Source: Acidobacteriaceae bacterium | GTDB taxonomy: Bacteria > Acidobacteriota > Terriglobia > Terriglobales > Acidobacteriaceae | Direction of reading: 5' to 3' | Length of the DNA stretch: 5,739 nt | NCBI GenBank assembly: GCA_003165095.1 | Contig: PLSH01000369.1 | Span: forward strand, 386 to 6,124 | In this document: one piece after another, positions 1-5,518 of the stretch | Layout: each line of letters begins with the position of its first letter | Position numbering within the stretch: position 1 is the stretch's first letter | Position numbers and translations under genes: made by a program | The notes under the pieces: generated by a model | What the model was told of the DNA's origin: nothing | The model's input: the letters and a program-made list of their open reading frames with translations, nothing else | The model's database searches: none

Positions 1-968
1 TGGGCAATGAGCTGGTCGAGCACCTGTTTCTGGCCGCCTTCCGCAATCCCGCTCTCGAAAATCTGGGCGACGCCGCGGTGCTCGAAATTGCCGGCGCGCG
101 TCTCGCCCTGAGCACCGATTCTTTCGTCGTGCAGCCGCTGTTTTTTCCCGGCGGATCGATTGGCGATCTGGCGGTGAATGGCACGGTGAACGATCTGGCC
201 GTCTCCGGCGCGGAGCCTCAATTCCTGAGCGCCAGCTTCATCCTCGAAGAGGGATTTCCGCTGGCGCAGCTGGCGGCCATCGTCGACGCCATGGCCCGGG
301 CCGCGGCCATCGCGGGCGTGAAAATCGTCACCGGCGACACCAAGGTGGTCGAGCGCGGCCACGGCGATGGCTGCTACATCAACACCGCAGGTGTCGGCTC
401 GCTCCGGCCAGGGATCGCCGTCGGTCCTCATCGCGCCCAGCCCGGCGACGCGATTCTTGTTTCCGGAACCATCGGCGACCACGGCATGGCCATCATGAGC
501 GTGCGCGAGGGCCTCGAATTCGAGAGCCAGATCCGCTCAGACTGCGCCGCGCTGAACGGGATGATCGCCGCGGTTCTCGATGCGGCCGGCAGCGCCGTCC
601 ATGCCATGCGCGATCCCACGCGCGGCGGACTCGCATCCACGCTGAACGAGATTGCACAGGCTTCCGATACCGGCATGGTGATCGACGAGGCGAGCCTCCC
701 GGTGCGGCAGCAAGTGCAGTCGGCCTGCGAACTGCTCGGCCTCGACCCGGTCTACGTCGCCAATGAAGGCAAGGCAGTGTTTTTCGTTGCGCCGGAAGCC
801 GCCGGCGTAGTGCTCGAAGTGCTGCGTGGGCATCCGCTGGGCCGCGAGGCCGCGCGCATCGGCCACGTCACCGCCGCGCACAAGCGCATGTTGGTAGCCC
901 GCACAGCCATGGGCGCCAATCGCGTCATTCCCACGCAGATCGGCGAGCAACTTCCGCGCATCTGCTAA
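1..968 (+). CDS. hypE: HypE, [NiFe]-hydrogenase maturation carbamoyl dehydratase (5' truncated by window edge)
   Basis: HypE takes the carbamoyl group that HypF attaches to its C-terminal cysteine and dehydrates it with ATP to a thiocyanate, the source of the cyanide ligands on the hydrogenase Fe site; it acts in the cytoplasm with HypF and the HypC/HypD complex. The open frame runs from the window edge (first full codon at 3) to TAA at 966-968, giving 321 visible residues; full HypE is about 330-350, so roughly 20-30 N-terminal residues are missing. Visible marks, numbered from the first full codon: GDAAVL (22-27), STDSFVV (37-43), GDTKVVERG (111-119), DPTRGG (204-209), NEGK (254-257), and the diagnostic C-terminal PRIC (318-321) with the acceptor cysteine as the last residue. 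This is the AIR synthase/SelD/ThiL-like fold. An internal GTG at 78 is not the start, because family-typical sequence (GNELVEHLFLAAF) precedes it in frame. The rest of the hyp cluster is expected off the left edge. Confidence 0.97.
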   Translation, partial: GNELVEHLFLAAFRNPALENLGDAAVLEIAGARLALSTDSFVVQPLFFPGGSIGDLAVNGTVNDLAVSGAEPQFLSASFILEEGFPLAQLAAIVDAMARAAAIAGVKIVTGDTKVVERGHGDGCYINTAGVGSLRPGIAVGPHRAQPGDAILVSGTIGDHGMAIMSVREGLEFESQIRSDCAALNGMIAAVLDAAGSAVHAMRDPTRGGLASTLNEIAQASDTGMVIDEASLPVRQQVQSACELLGLDPVYVANEGKAVFFVAPEAAGVVLEVLRGHPLGREAARIGHVTAAHKRMLVARTAMGANRVIPTQIGEQLPRIC

Positions 969-1011
969 AAAAATCAAGAGAAATTGTCAGAGCGCCGTGG
1001 AGTGCCGGCCT

Positions 1012-1833
1012 TCACTCGAAGTGCGCGAAGCTCCGCTCCACCAGGCCGGGGATGGCGTTGTGCGCGTCGTTCAGTTTCTCGCTGATCTCGAGCACAATCG
1101 CAGGAGGCGCGGCCAGCGCCTTCAGCGACCGGGCCGCCGCCGGCCAGTCGATGGAGCCATCTCCCGGCCATAAATGCTCGTCCTTCTCGGCGTGATTGTC
1201 GTGCGCGTGCACTGAGACAATGCGCTTGCCCAGGGTGCCGATTGCCTCGGCGACGCCGACCGTCATGTGCGCGTGGCCCAGGTCGAGACACACGCCAACG
1301 TCGCTCAGCCGTCCCAGCTCCAGGATCAAAACCAGGTGTTCGGGGGTGGTGGTCTCGCTGAGCAGGTTTTCCACCAGCAGCCGCACGCCCAGAGGCCGGG
1401 CAAATGCGCCCAGATGCTCGAGCGCGGTAGCGGCGTACTCGATGGAGCGCGGCGACCAGGCGTCATCGCGCTCGCCGAGGTGAACCACCAGGTGGCGGAA
1501 CGGGATGTGCTCGGCGGATTCCAGGGCTCGCTTGATCTCGTCCATGGCGTCGATGCGGCGGGACTTCTCGGGATGCAGGACGTTGACGCCGGGAGCGCCG
1601 GCGCGGCCCATCTCGCGGTCGGGATACAAGGGTGCGTGCATTGAAAACGGCTGCAGAGGGTCGGAGCGGAACCATTCCGCCAGTTCCGCCACATGTTCGC
1701 GGCTGGTGTAGTCGAAGTGCTGGCGCGCGGCGAATATTTCAACCGCCTGCACTCCGGACCGGCTGGCGATCTCCAGCAGACCGGGGTGCAAACGATGATT
1801 CAAAAACAGATGCGTTGACAGGACGCGCAGCAT
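1012..1833 (-). CDS. Sugar phosphate isomerase/epimerase-like TIM-barrel protein
   Basis: A 273-residue protein of the xylose isomerase-like TIM-barrel superfamily (sugar isomerases/epimerases and AP endonuclease family 2). Likely metal ligands can be read at the expected strand ends: H66 (SMHAP), H118 (VVHLG), E155 (LLVEN), D184 and H187 (CLDLGHAH), H209/H211 (VHAHDN), D218 and H220 (DEHLWPGDGSIDW), and E249 (VLEIS). The DxH...GDG.IDW segment resembles the metal-binding loop of endonuclease IV, but it also occurs in sugar isomerase-like members, and the length suits a cytoplasmic isomerase/epimerase. The true substrate cannot be read from the sequence. The ATG at 1831-1833 is preceded by a GAGAG purine run about 11 nt upstream, a modest ribosome binding site. 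The gene is convergent with hypE (43-bp gap) and lies downstream of ggt on the same strand, separated by 343 bp that include a palindromic element, so co-transcription with ggt is doubtful. Function in hydrogenase biology is not implied. Confidence 0.85.
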   Translation of the reverse strand: MLRVLSTHLFLNHRLHPGLLEIASRSGVQAVEIFAARQHFDYTSREHVAELAEWFRSDPLQPFSMHAPLYPDREMGRAGAPGVNVLHPEKSRRIDAMDEIKRALESAEHIPFRHLVVHLGERDDAWSPRSIEYAATALEHLGAFARPLGVRLLVENLLSETTTPEHLVLILELGRLSDVGVCLDLGHAHMTVGVAEAIGTLGKRIVSVHAHDNHAEKDEHLWPGDGSIDWPAAARSLKALAAPPAIVLEISEKLNDAHNAIPGLVERSFAHFE

Positions 1834-1985
1834 AATTTGAGCTTCTCTCGCTCCGGCATGGTTTAGTTCTCAAGCCGGACACCATCTTCATTCTCTCACC
1901 CTCAAGAAGGTAGCGGAGTTGCCGAGCGTGGTACGGGACGCGGGCAGCGGATTAGCCTGCATCTCTCACGGCCAGATCGACGCTC
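1834..1985. other. Non-coding stretch upstream of the isomerase-like gene
   Basis: This is the part of the 343-bp intergenic gap (1834-2176) next to the isomerase start. It must contain that gene's promoter if the gene is transcribed separately, but I see no convincing -35/-10 pair reading leftward. A short overlapping ORF starts at 1891 on the minus strand and is judged spurious. No RNA gene or further repeat copy is recognisable here. Confidence 0.5.
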
Positions 1986-2035
1986 TGTAGCGCCGACCTC
2001 CTGGTCGGCTGTACTGGCGGCGTCCTCGCCGCCAG
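1986..2035 (+). repeat. Left module of the palindromic element
   Basis: The order is TGTA, hairpin A, TGTA, hairpin B. Hairpin A has stem GCCGACC (1992-1998), loop TCCT and stem GGTCGGC (2003-2009). Hairpin B has stem CTGGCGGCG (2014-2022), loop TCCT and stem CGCCGCCAG (2027-2035). Both stems are fully paired and share the same loop, and the two TGTA words (1986 and 2010) are 24 nt apart. Confidence 0.88.
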
Positions 2036-2094
2036 GGCAAAGCCTCGTTCATCTATACAGTTCGCACACACCGTGACGGAGCAAACGGCGTCCG

Positions 2095-2144
2095 GCGTGG
2101 GTCGGGAGACCCACGCTACAGCCGGCCAGGAGGCCGGCGCTACA
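2095..2144 (-). repeat. Right module of the palindromic element (inverted)
   Basis: Read on the minus strand this repeats the left module's plan: TGTA, hairpin A', TGTA, hairpin B'. Hairpin A' spans 2121-2138, with stem GCCGGCC, loop TCCT on the minus strand and stem GGCCGGC. Hairpin B' spans 2095-2116, with stem GCGTGGGTC, loop TCCC on the minus strand and stem GACCCACGC. A' differs from A at two positions that pair with each other. B' keeps the 9-bp stem length of B with an unrelated sequence. Confidence 0.88.
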
Positions 2145-2176
2145 AATTCGTTGACGCGCCATGTGAGAAATGCGGA

Positions 2177-3940
2177 TTAATATCCAGCCGCTTTGCCAAA
2201 GTGGCTGCGGTGGTCCTGGCCGCCAAGCAGCGCCCCGGTTCGAGGGTCCACGGCGATGCACTCCCCATTCGACCAGTGCCTGTCTTCCTGGTCCACTGCA
2301 TAGCCCATGGCGCGCAGTTTCGCAACGGTTTCCGGCGCGAAGCCCGGCTCAAGGTAGAGCTTGTCGGGCTCGTACTGGTGATGAAAGCGCGGAGCGTCAA
2401 CTGCCTGCTGGATGTTTAGCCCGCCCTCGGCGGCAGACAAAAAAATGTTGGCCACGGTAGAGGTGATGCGCGCGCCTCCGGGAGAGCCGAGAACGTAGCG
2501 CAGCTTGCCGTCCTCAAGCACGATGGTGGGGGTCATGGAACTGAGCGGCCGCTTGCCGGGCGCAATCGCGTTGGCCGGTCCCTGGATCAGCCCATAAATG
2601 TTGGGCACGCCCAGCTTGGCGGCAAAGTCATCCATCTCGTCGTTGAGCAGAAAGCCCAGCGGGCCCGCTGTGACGCGCGAGCCAAAGCTGTCGTTCAGCG
2701 TGGTGGTAACGGCCACGGCATTTCCCTCGCCGTCCACCGCCGAATAGTGAGTGGTGTCGTTGGACTCCGCGCGCCGCCGTCCGGCAGCCGTGGGCGCCGG
2801 CGGCAGAAACCCCTGCGGCCTGACCAGCGACGCGCTGGGCGATGCCGCGCCGGCCAGGATGCTGCTGCGCCACGCGGCCGCGTAGTTCTTCGCGATGAGC
2901 TCCGCGACCGGAATGTGGTTGTAATCCGGGTCGCCAAGATAATCGGAGCGGTCCATATACGCGCGGCGAAACGCCTCGGTGATCAGGTGCATCGATTCGG
3001 GCGTCCGGTCGCCGAGCGTGGCCAGATCGTAGTTCTCCAAAATGTTCAGCGCGCTCACCAGTACGATTCCGCCCGAAGACGGCGGCGGCGCGCTCAGAAT
3101 TGTGTAGTTGTGGAAGCTGCCGGTGATGGGCGCGCGCTCCACGACGGTATATTGCGCCAGGTCGTCGAGAGTGAGCAGCGCTCCGCCCTTTTTCAGTTCA
3201 TCGATCAGCTCATGCGCCATCTTTCCGTGGTAGAAGTCGTCCGGATCGGCGGCGATCCGTTCGAGCGTGCGCGCAAGCTCCGGCTGCTTGAAAACTTCTC
3301 CAGCTTTGTAGAGCTGGCCGTCGCGCTGAAAGATGCGTTTCGAGTCGGGGAAGCGCCCCAGATCGGGATCGGAGAGCTCGCTGGCTTCATCCTCGGTGAG
3401 CACAAACCCATTCGCCGCCAGCTTGATGGCCGGCGTCATCACGCGCTTCAGGCCCAGCTTGCCGTACTTGCGCTCGGCGTAGACCAGGCCGGCCACCGAG
3501 CCGGGCGTGGCGATCGACCGGTAGCCAATCACGCTGGCATCGGGAATCACCTCGCCATGCGCGTCCTGGTACATGGTTTCCGTTGCGGCCAGCGGAGCCT
3601 TCTCGCGGAAGTCGATGAAGGTGGCGTGGCCGTCGTGGGTGCGCAGCAGCAGAAATCCTCCGCCGCCCAGGTTTCCGGCTGCGGGATGTACTACCGCCAG
3701 CGCAAATCCTGTGGCCACGGCCGCATCCACCGCGTTGCCGCCCTCGCGCAGCACTTCCACGCCCGCGTCCGCGGCCAGATGGTGCACGCTCACCACCATC
3801 CCGTGGATTGCTCGAGCGGGTTGTTCGTCGCGGTAGGGAATCACGTTCCTGGCGTCCTCCTGGGCGTCGGCAGGGATTGAGATTGCGAGTGCGGCGCCGC
3901 CGAAGACGGCCAGAACGAAACGCATGAGCCGGGGATTCAT
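2177..3940 (-). CDS. ggt: Gamma-glutamyltransferase (glutathione hydrolase) precursor, secreted
   Basis: GGT hydrolyses or transfers the gamma-glutamyl group of glutathione and related peptides, normally in the periplasm. The 587-residue precursor has a signal peptide (hydrophobic residues about 6-22, AxA-type site PADA near 23-26). It should self-cleave before T396 into a large subunit and a small subunit of 192 residues. The Ntn nucleophile lies in NDTTHYS (394-400). Other family residues, with E. coli equivalents in brackets: R112 (R114), N416 (N411), E435 (Q430), D438 (D433), S467/S468 (S462/S463), G488/G489 (G483/G484), and lid-loop Y449 (Y444). No domain is missing. The frame is open 66 codons further upstream, but the ATG at 3938-3940 is chosen because the signal peptide begins there; only a weak GAAG lies before it. 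The stop is TAA at 2177-2179. The gene diverges from the barrel gene at 4169. Confidence 0.96.
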   Translation of the reverse strand: MNPRLMRFVLAVFGGAALAISIPADAQEDARNVIPYRDEQPARAIHGMVVSVHHLAADAGVEVLREGGNAVDAAVATGFALAVVHPAAGNLGGGGFLLLRTHDGHATFIDFREKAPLAATETMYQDAHGEVIPDASVIGYRSIATPGSVAGLVYAERKYGKLGLKRVMTPAIKLAANGFVLTEDEASELSDPDLGRFPDSKRIFQRDGQLYKAGEVFKQPELARTLERIAADPDDFYHGKMAHELIDELKKGGALLTLDDLAQYTVVERAPITGSFHNYTILSAPPPSSGGIVLVSALNILENYDLATLGDRTPESMHLITEAFRRAYMDRSDYLGDPDYNHIPVAELIAKNYAAAWRSSILAGAASPSASLVRPQGFLPPAPTAAGRRRAESNDTTHYSAVDGEGNAVAVTTTLNDSFGSRVTAGPLGFLLNDEMDDFAAKLGVPNIYGLIQGPANAIAPGKRPLSSMTPTIVLEDGKLRYVLGSPGGARITSTVANIFLSAAEGGLNIQQAVDAPRFHHQYEPDKLYLEPGFAPETVAKLRAMGYAVDQEDRHWSNGECIAVDPRTGALLGGQDHRSHFGKAAGY

Positions 3941-4168
3941 CGTTGTCTTCACAGGATAACGCGGCGTAGTGCGGATCGGAGCCCCGCCGTGATCGAACCC
4001 GCGAACTTCGACTGCCAAACGCTCAGGGGTATCTCCGGCGTAACCACTGCTGCATGCCGCAAGCCACCCAAGCAACTCGATCTGCGTCCATACTGGAAGC
4101 GGCAGCGAGCAACCTGAAGGCAAAGCGCAGCCGGTCACGCAGCGTCCAATCAGGAGGCCATTTTGCTT
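3941..4168. other. Divergent intergenic region between ggt and the outer-membrane barrel gene
   Basis: This 228-bp stretch should hold the promoters of two divergent genes. I cannot identify a convincing sigma-70 pair for either. Visible structure includes a long-range inverted repeat at 3977-4037 that would sit in the ggt leader, and the ribosome binding site of the barrel gene at 4152-4157. The minus strand has no stop here, which allows an artificial N-terminal extension of ggt that lacks any protein-like features. Confidence 0.6.
4152..4157 (+). promoter_or_regulatory. Ribosome binding site of the barrel gene
   Basis: A perfect AGGAGG lies 11 nt before the ATG at 4169 and 5 nt before an in-frame TTG at 4163. 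ATG is preferred as the standard start. The TTG would only add two residues to the signal peptide, so the mature protein is the same. Confidence 0.75.
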
Positions 4169-4804
4169 ATGAATAGGCTGACAAAAACAAGGAAGAATCC
4201 ATTGCGGATCATCATTTTCCTGTTTGCATTCGTCGCGCTCTCAAGCCTCGCGGCCCATGCGCAGACCGATGTGGCGGCCAGCGTTTACGGGGCTTTCAGC
4301 GGCGCAACCACAGGCAACGGTGTAGAGCAGAGCCCGTCGAACGCCGCCGGCGCAATGCTCGAGCTGCGCCACATCAGCAATCCGATTATGGGCTTCGATG
4401 TCTCCTACTCCTTCAACCGCGCCAACCAGGTGTATGTGCCCACCGTGTCTTGCGGCCTCCCGTGCGGAATCGTGACGCCGGCCGCGGTTTCAGCCGATGC
4501 GCACGAGCTTGCCGCCGCCTGGGTGGCGTCGATCAAGGTGGGCAGCTTCAGGCCGTTCGCGCAGGGTGGCGGAGGGCTGATGCTCAATGAGCCGGCCGGA
4601 AGCCAGAGCAGCACCACCAGTTCCATCAAGCCGGTGTTTGTCTACGGCGCGGGGCTGGACTGGACTTTCTTTCCGCATCTCGGGCTGCGCTTCCAGTACC
4701 GCGGCAACCTCTACAAAGCTCCCGACGTCACCAAGCTCTACACATCCACCGGCGCATTCACGCGCACCGCCGAGCCCATGATCGGGGTCTATTTCCGCCT
4801 GTAG
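4169..4804 (+). CDS. Small outer-membrane beta-barrel protein
   Basis: A 211-residue exported protein. Residues 1-31 form a classic signal peptide: basic start (MNRLTKTRKN), hydrophobic core IIIFLFAFVALSSL, and AxA site AHA before Q32. The mature part alternates polar and hydrophobic residues in short strands, such as AGAMLELRHI, MGFDVSYSF, FRPFAQGGGGLML, VFVYGAGLDWTFF and LGLRFQYRGNLY. It ends MIGVYFRL, with an aromatic residue near the C terminus as in proteins recognised by the BAM complex. The pattern fits an 8-stranded OmpA/OmpX-type barrel. Two cysteines (C95, C99) lie in one predicted loop (SCGLPCG) and could form a disulfide. Specific function is unknown; family assignment rests on composition and strand pattern rather than a named motif. 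The gene has a strong ribosome binding site and faces the convergent gene at 4845-5435 across 40 bp. Confidence 0.82.
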   Translation: MNRLTKTRKNPLRIIIFLFAFVALSSLAAHAQTDVAASVYGAFSGATTGNGVEQSPSNAAGAMLELRHISNPIMGFDVSYSFNRANQVYVPTVSCGLPCGIVTPAAVSADAHELAAAWVASIKVGSFRPFAQGGGGLMLNEPAGSQSSTTSSIKPVFVYGAGLDWTFFPHLGLRFQYRGNLYKAPDVTKLYTSTGAFTRTAEPMIGVYFRL

Positions 4805-4816
4805 TTTTGGGGCTGA

Positions 4817-4836
4817 AATTCGAATTGTCCGCGGAC
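4817..4836. repeat. Two abutting 10-bp perfect palindromes
   Basis: AATTCGAATT (4817-4826) is followed directly by GTCCGCGGAC (4827-4836) within the 40-bp gap between two convergent genes. Both are perfectly self-complementary. They are too tight at the centre to be normal terminator hairpins, and no T tract follows on either strand, so a role in termination is only possible. Confidence 0.5.
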
Positions 4837-4844
4837 GACGCGCC

Positions 4845-5435
4845 TCAGTGGTCGGCAACCAGCATCAACGGGTCGGGAGCCACGCGGCAATCCTCGTGCC
4901 CGGATAATTTCCACACCGAACCGTCGGCATAAGTCACCGAAGAGAGGTCGATGGTCTGCACGGCTGCCATGCCCGGCACCCAGAGATCGGTCGCCGCGGC
5001 TTTTTCCGTCGCGTCGGAGAAGTGAACGGTCAGCGTGCTGGCCGCGTCTGAGGAGTTTCCGCTCGACAAAGTTTGCGTCACGCGGGCTTTATCGCTAAAG
5101 CCGTGGACGGTAATCGTGGCCTCGGCGATCCACCCCGATTTAGGATTTGCCAACGTCAGATGAAGCCACTGTCCCAGCCCCTTCGGATGGGCGGTTCCGG
5201 TCTTTACGATGCCTCCGTCAGCCAGGTGCTGCGCGCGCAACGAAACCGGGCAGCCCATGCTCATCGGCGTCAACTGAATTACCGTCATATGCGTTGGCGG
5301 CGCAATCCCGGGAGCCATTGGAGCCATCCCAGCCGCACCAGCGCCCATTGGCGCTGTATTCTGCGCAACCAGCGCGATCGAGCCAAAGAGCAGGGCGAAT
5401 GCTGTCACTAGAAATGCCGTTGATGCCAGTTTCAT
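4845..5435 (-). CDS. Uncharacterised secreted protein with Met/Ala/Pro-rich linker
   Basis: A 196-residue protein I cannot assign to a named family. It starts with a signal peptide (MKLASTAFLVTAFALLFGSI, cleavage probably after LVA at 22-24). A flexible segment rich in Met, Ala, Gly and Pro follows (residues 28-60, Met at 30, 37, 40, 50, 58 and 60). The folded part begins near GCPVSLRAQ and contains alternating strands (WLHLTLAN, ATITVHGFS, STLTVHFSD, QTIDLSSVTYADGSVWKL) that suggest a beta-sandwich. It closes with HEDCRVAPDPLMLV. The two cysteines, C62 and C183, bracket this domain and could form a disulfide. From memory, similar C-termini (CRVxPxPxMLV) occur in unannotated Acidobacteriota proteins; this needs a search. 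The ATG at 5433-5435 is chosen over upstream in-frame ATGs because it has a strong ribosome binding site and begins the signal peptide. Location is periplasmic or extracellular; function is unknown. Confidence 0.83.
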   Translation of the reverse strand: MKLASTAFLVTAFALLFGSIALVAQNTAPMGAGAAGMAPMAPGIAPPTHMTVIQLTPMSMGCPVSLRAQHLADGGIVKTGTAHPKGLGQWLHLTLANPKSGWIAEATITVHGFSDKARVTQTLSSGNSSDAASTLTVHFSDATEKAAATDLWVPGMAAVQTIDLSSVTYADGSVWKLSGHEDCRVAPDPLMLVADH

Positions 5436-5440
5436 GGGAT

Positions 5441-5448
5441 TCACCTCC
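5441..5448 (-). promoter_or_regulatory. Ribosome binding site of the secreted protein gene
   Basis: The minus strand reads GGAGGTGA, 5 nt before the ATG at 5433-5435. It is a near-perfect Shine-Dalgarno match and fixes the start of the 196-residue protein. Confidence 0.85.
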
Positions 5449-5458
5449 GCACACCAAC

Positions 5459-5487
5459 AAAATACTCCACTTCGCTGCTCCAAACAA
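5459..5487 (-). promoter_or_regulatory. Possible sigma-70-type promoter for the secreted protein gene
   Basis: On the minus strand TTGTTT (5482-5487) and TATTTT (5459-5464) are separated by 17 nt, matching consensus at 3 of 6 and 4 of 6 positions. Transcription would start about 17 nt before the ATG, leaving just room for the ribosome binding site. The AT-rich hexamers stand out from the GC-rich surroundings, but the match is only moderate. Confidence 0.4.
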
Positions 5488-5518
5488 ATCGGCTTCTGGC
5501 CGTCCCGGCGATCTGCGG

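Larger units (their letters stand above)
1986..2144. repeat. Compound palindromic (REP/BIME-like) element with four hairpins
   Basis: Two 50-bp modules (1986-2035 and 2095-2144) face each other across a 59-bp spacer. Their outer 28 bp (1986-2013 and 2117-2144) are inverted copies matching at 26 of 28 positions. Each outer arm is a hairpin with a 7-bp perfect stem and a four-base loop (TCCT read inward), flanked by TGTA on both sides. Each inner part is a 9-bp perfect stem with a TCCT or TCCC loop. The element has no ORF and lies 32 bp after the ggt stop, where its hairpins could stop or stabilise the ggt transcript. The architecture resembles REP/BIME elements mobilised in trans by a RAYT transposase; that relationship is inference, and no transposase is in the window. 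I see no target-site duplication. Confidence 0.85.

Noticed and set aside
969..1011. Possible terminator between hypE and the isomerase-like gene
   Set aside because: An A-run follows the hypE stop, but no GC-rich stem followed by T's is present on either strand.
1739..1891. Minus-strand 50-codon ORF starting at 1891 and overlapping the isomerase start, with GAGG upstream
   Set aside because: The protein is Arg/Ser-rich with no domain or motif, lies in another frame of a good gene for much of its length, and the purine-rich run is weak evidence.
1912..1965. tRNA-like opening (GCGGAGTTGCCGAGCGTGGT) in the intergenic region
   Set aside because: No T-loop, matching 3' acceptor strand or anticodon arm follows within tRNA length.
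2747..3880. Long plus-strand ORF (377 codons) opposite ggt
   Set aside because: It is antisense to a fully conserved gene, its product is Arg/Val-rich without recognisable domains, and high GC makes such shadow frames common.
3941..4138. N-terminal extension of the ggt reading frame to an ATG at 4136-4138
   Set aside because: It would bury the signal peptide 66 residues inside the protein, has no ribosome binding site I can see and no family-like sequence; the frame is probably open by chance in GC-rich DNA.
5485..5508. Possible terminator after the right-edge gene (CGGC/GCCG stem followed by ATTTGTTT on the minus strand)
   Set aside because: The stem is only 4 bp and the T-rich tract overlaps the proposed -35 box, so it is too weak to call.
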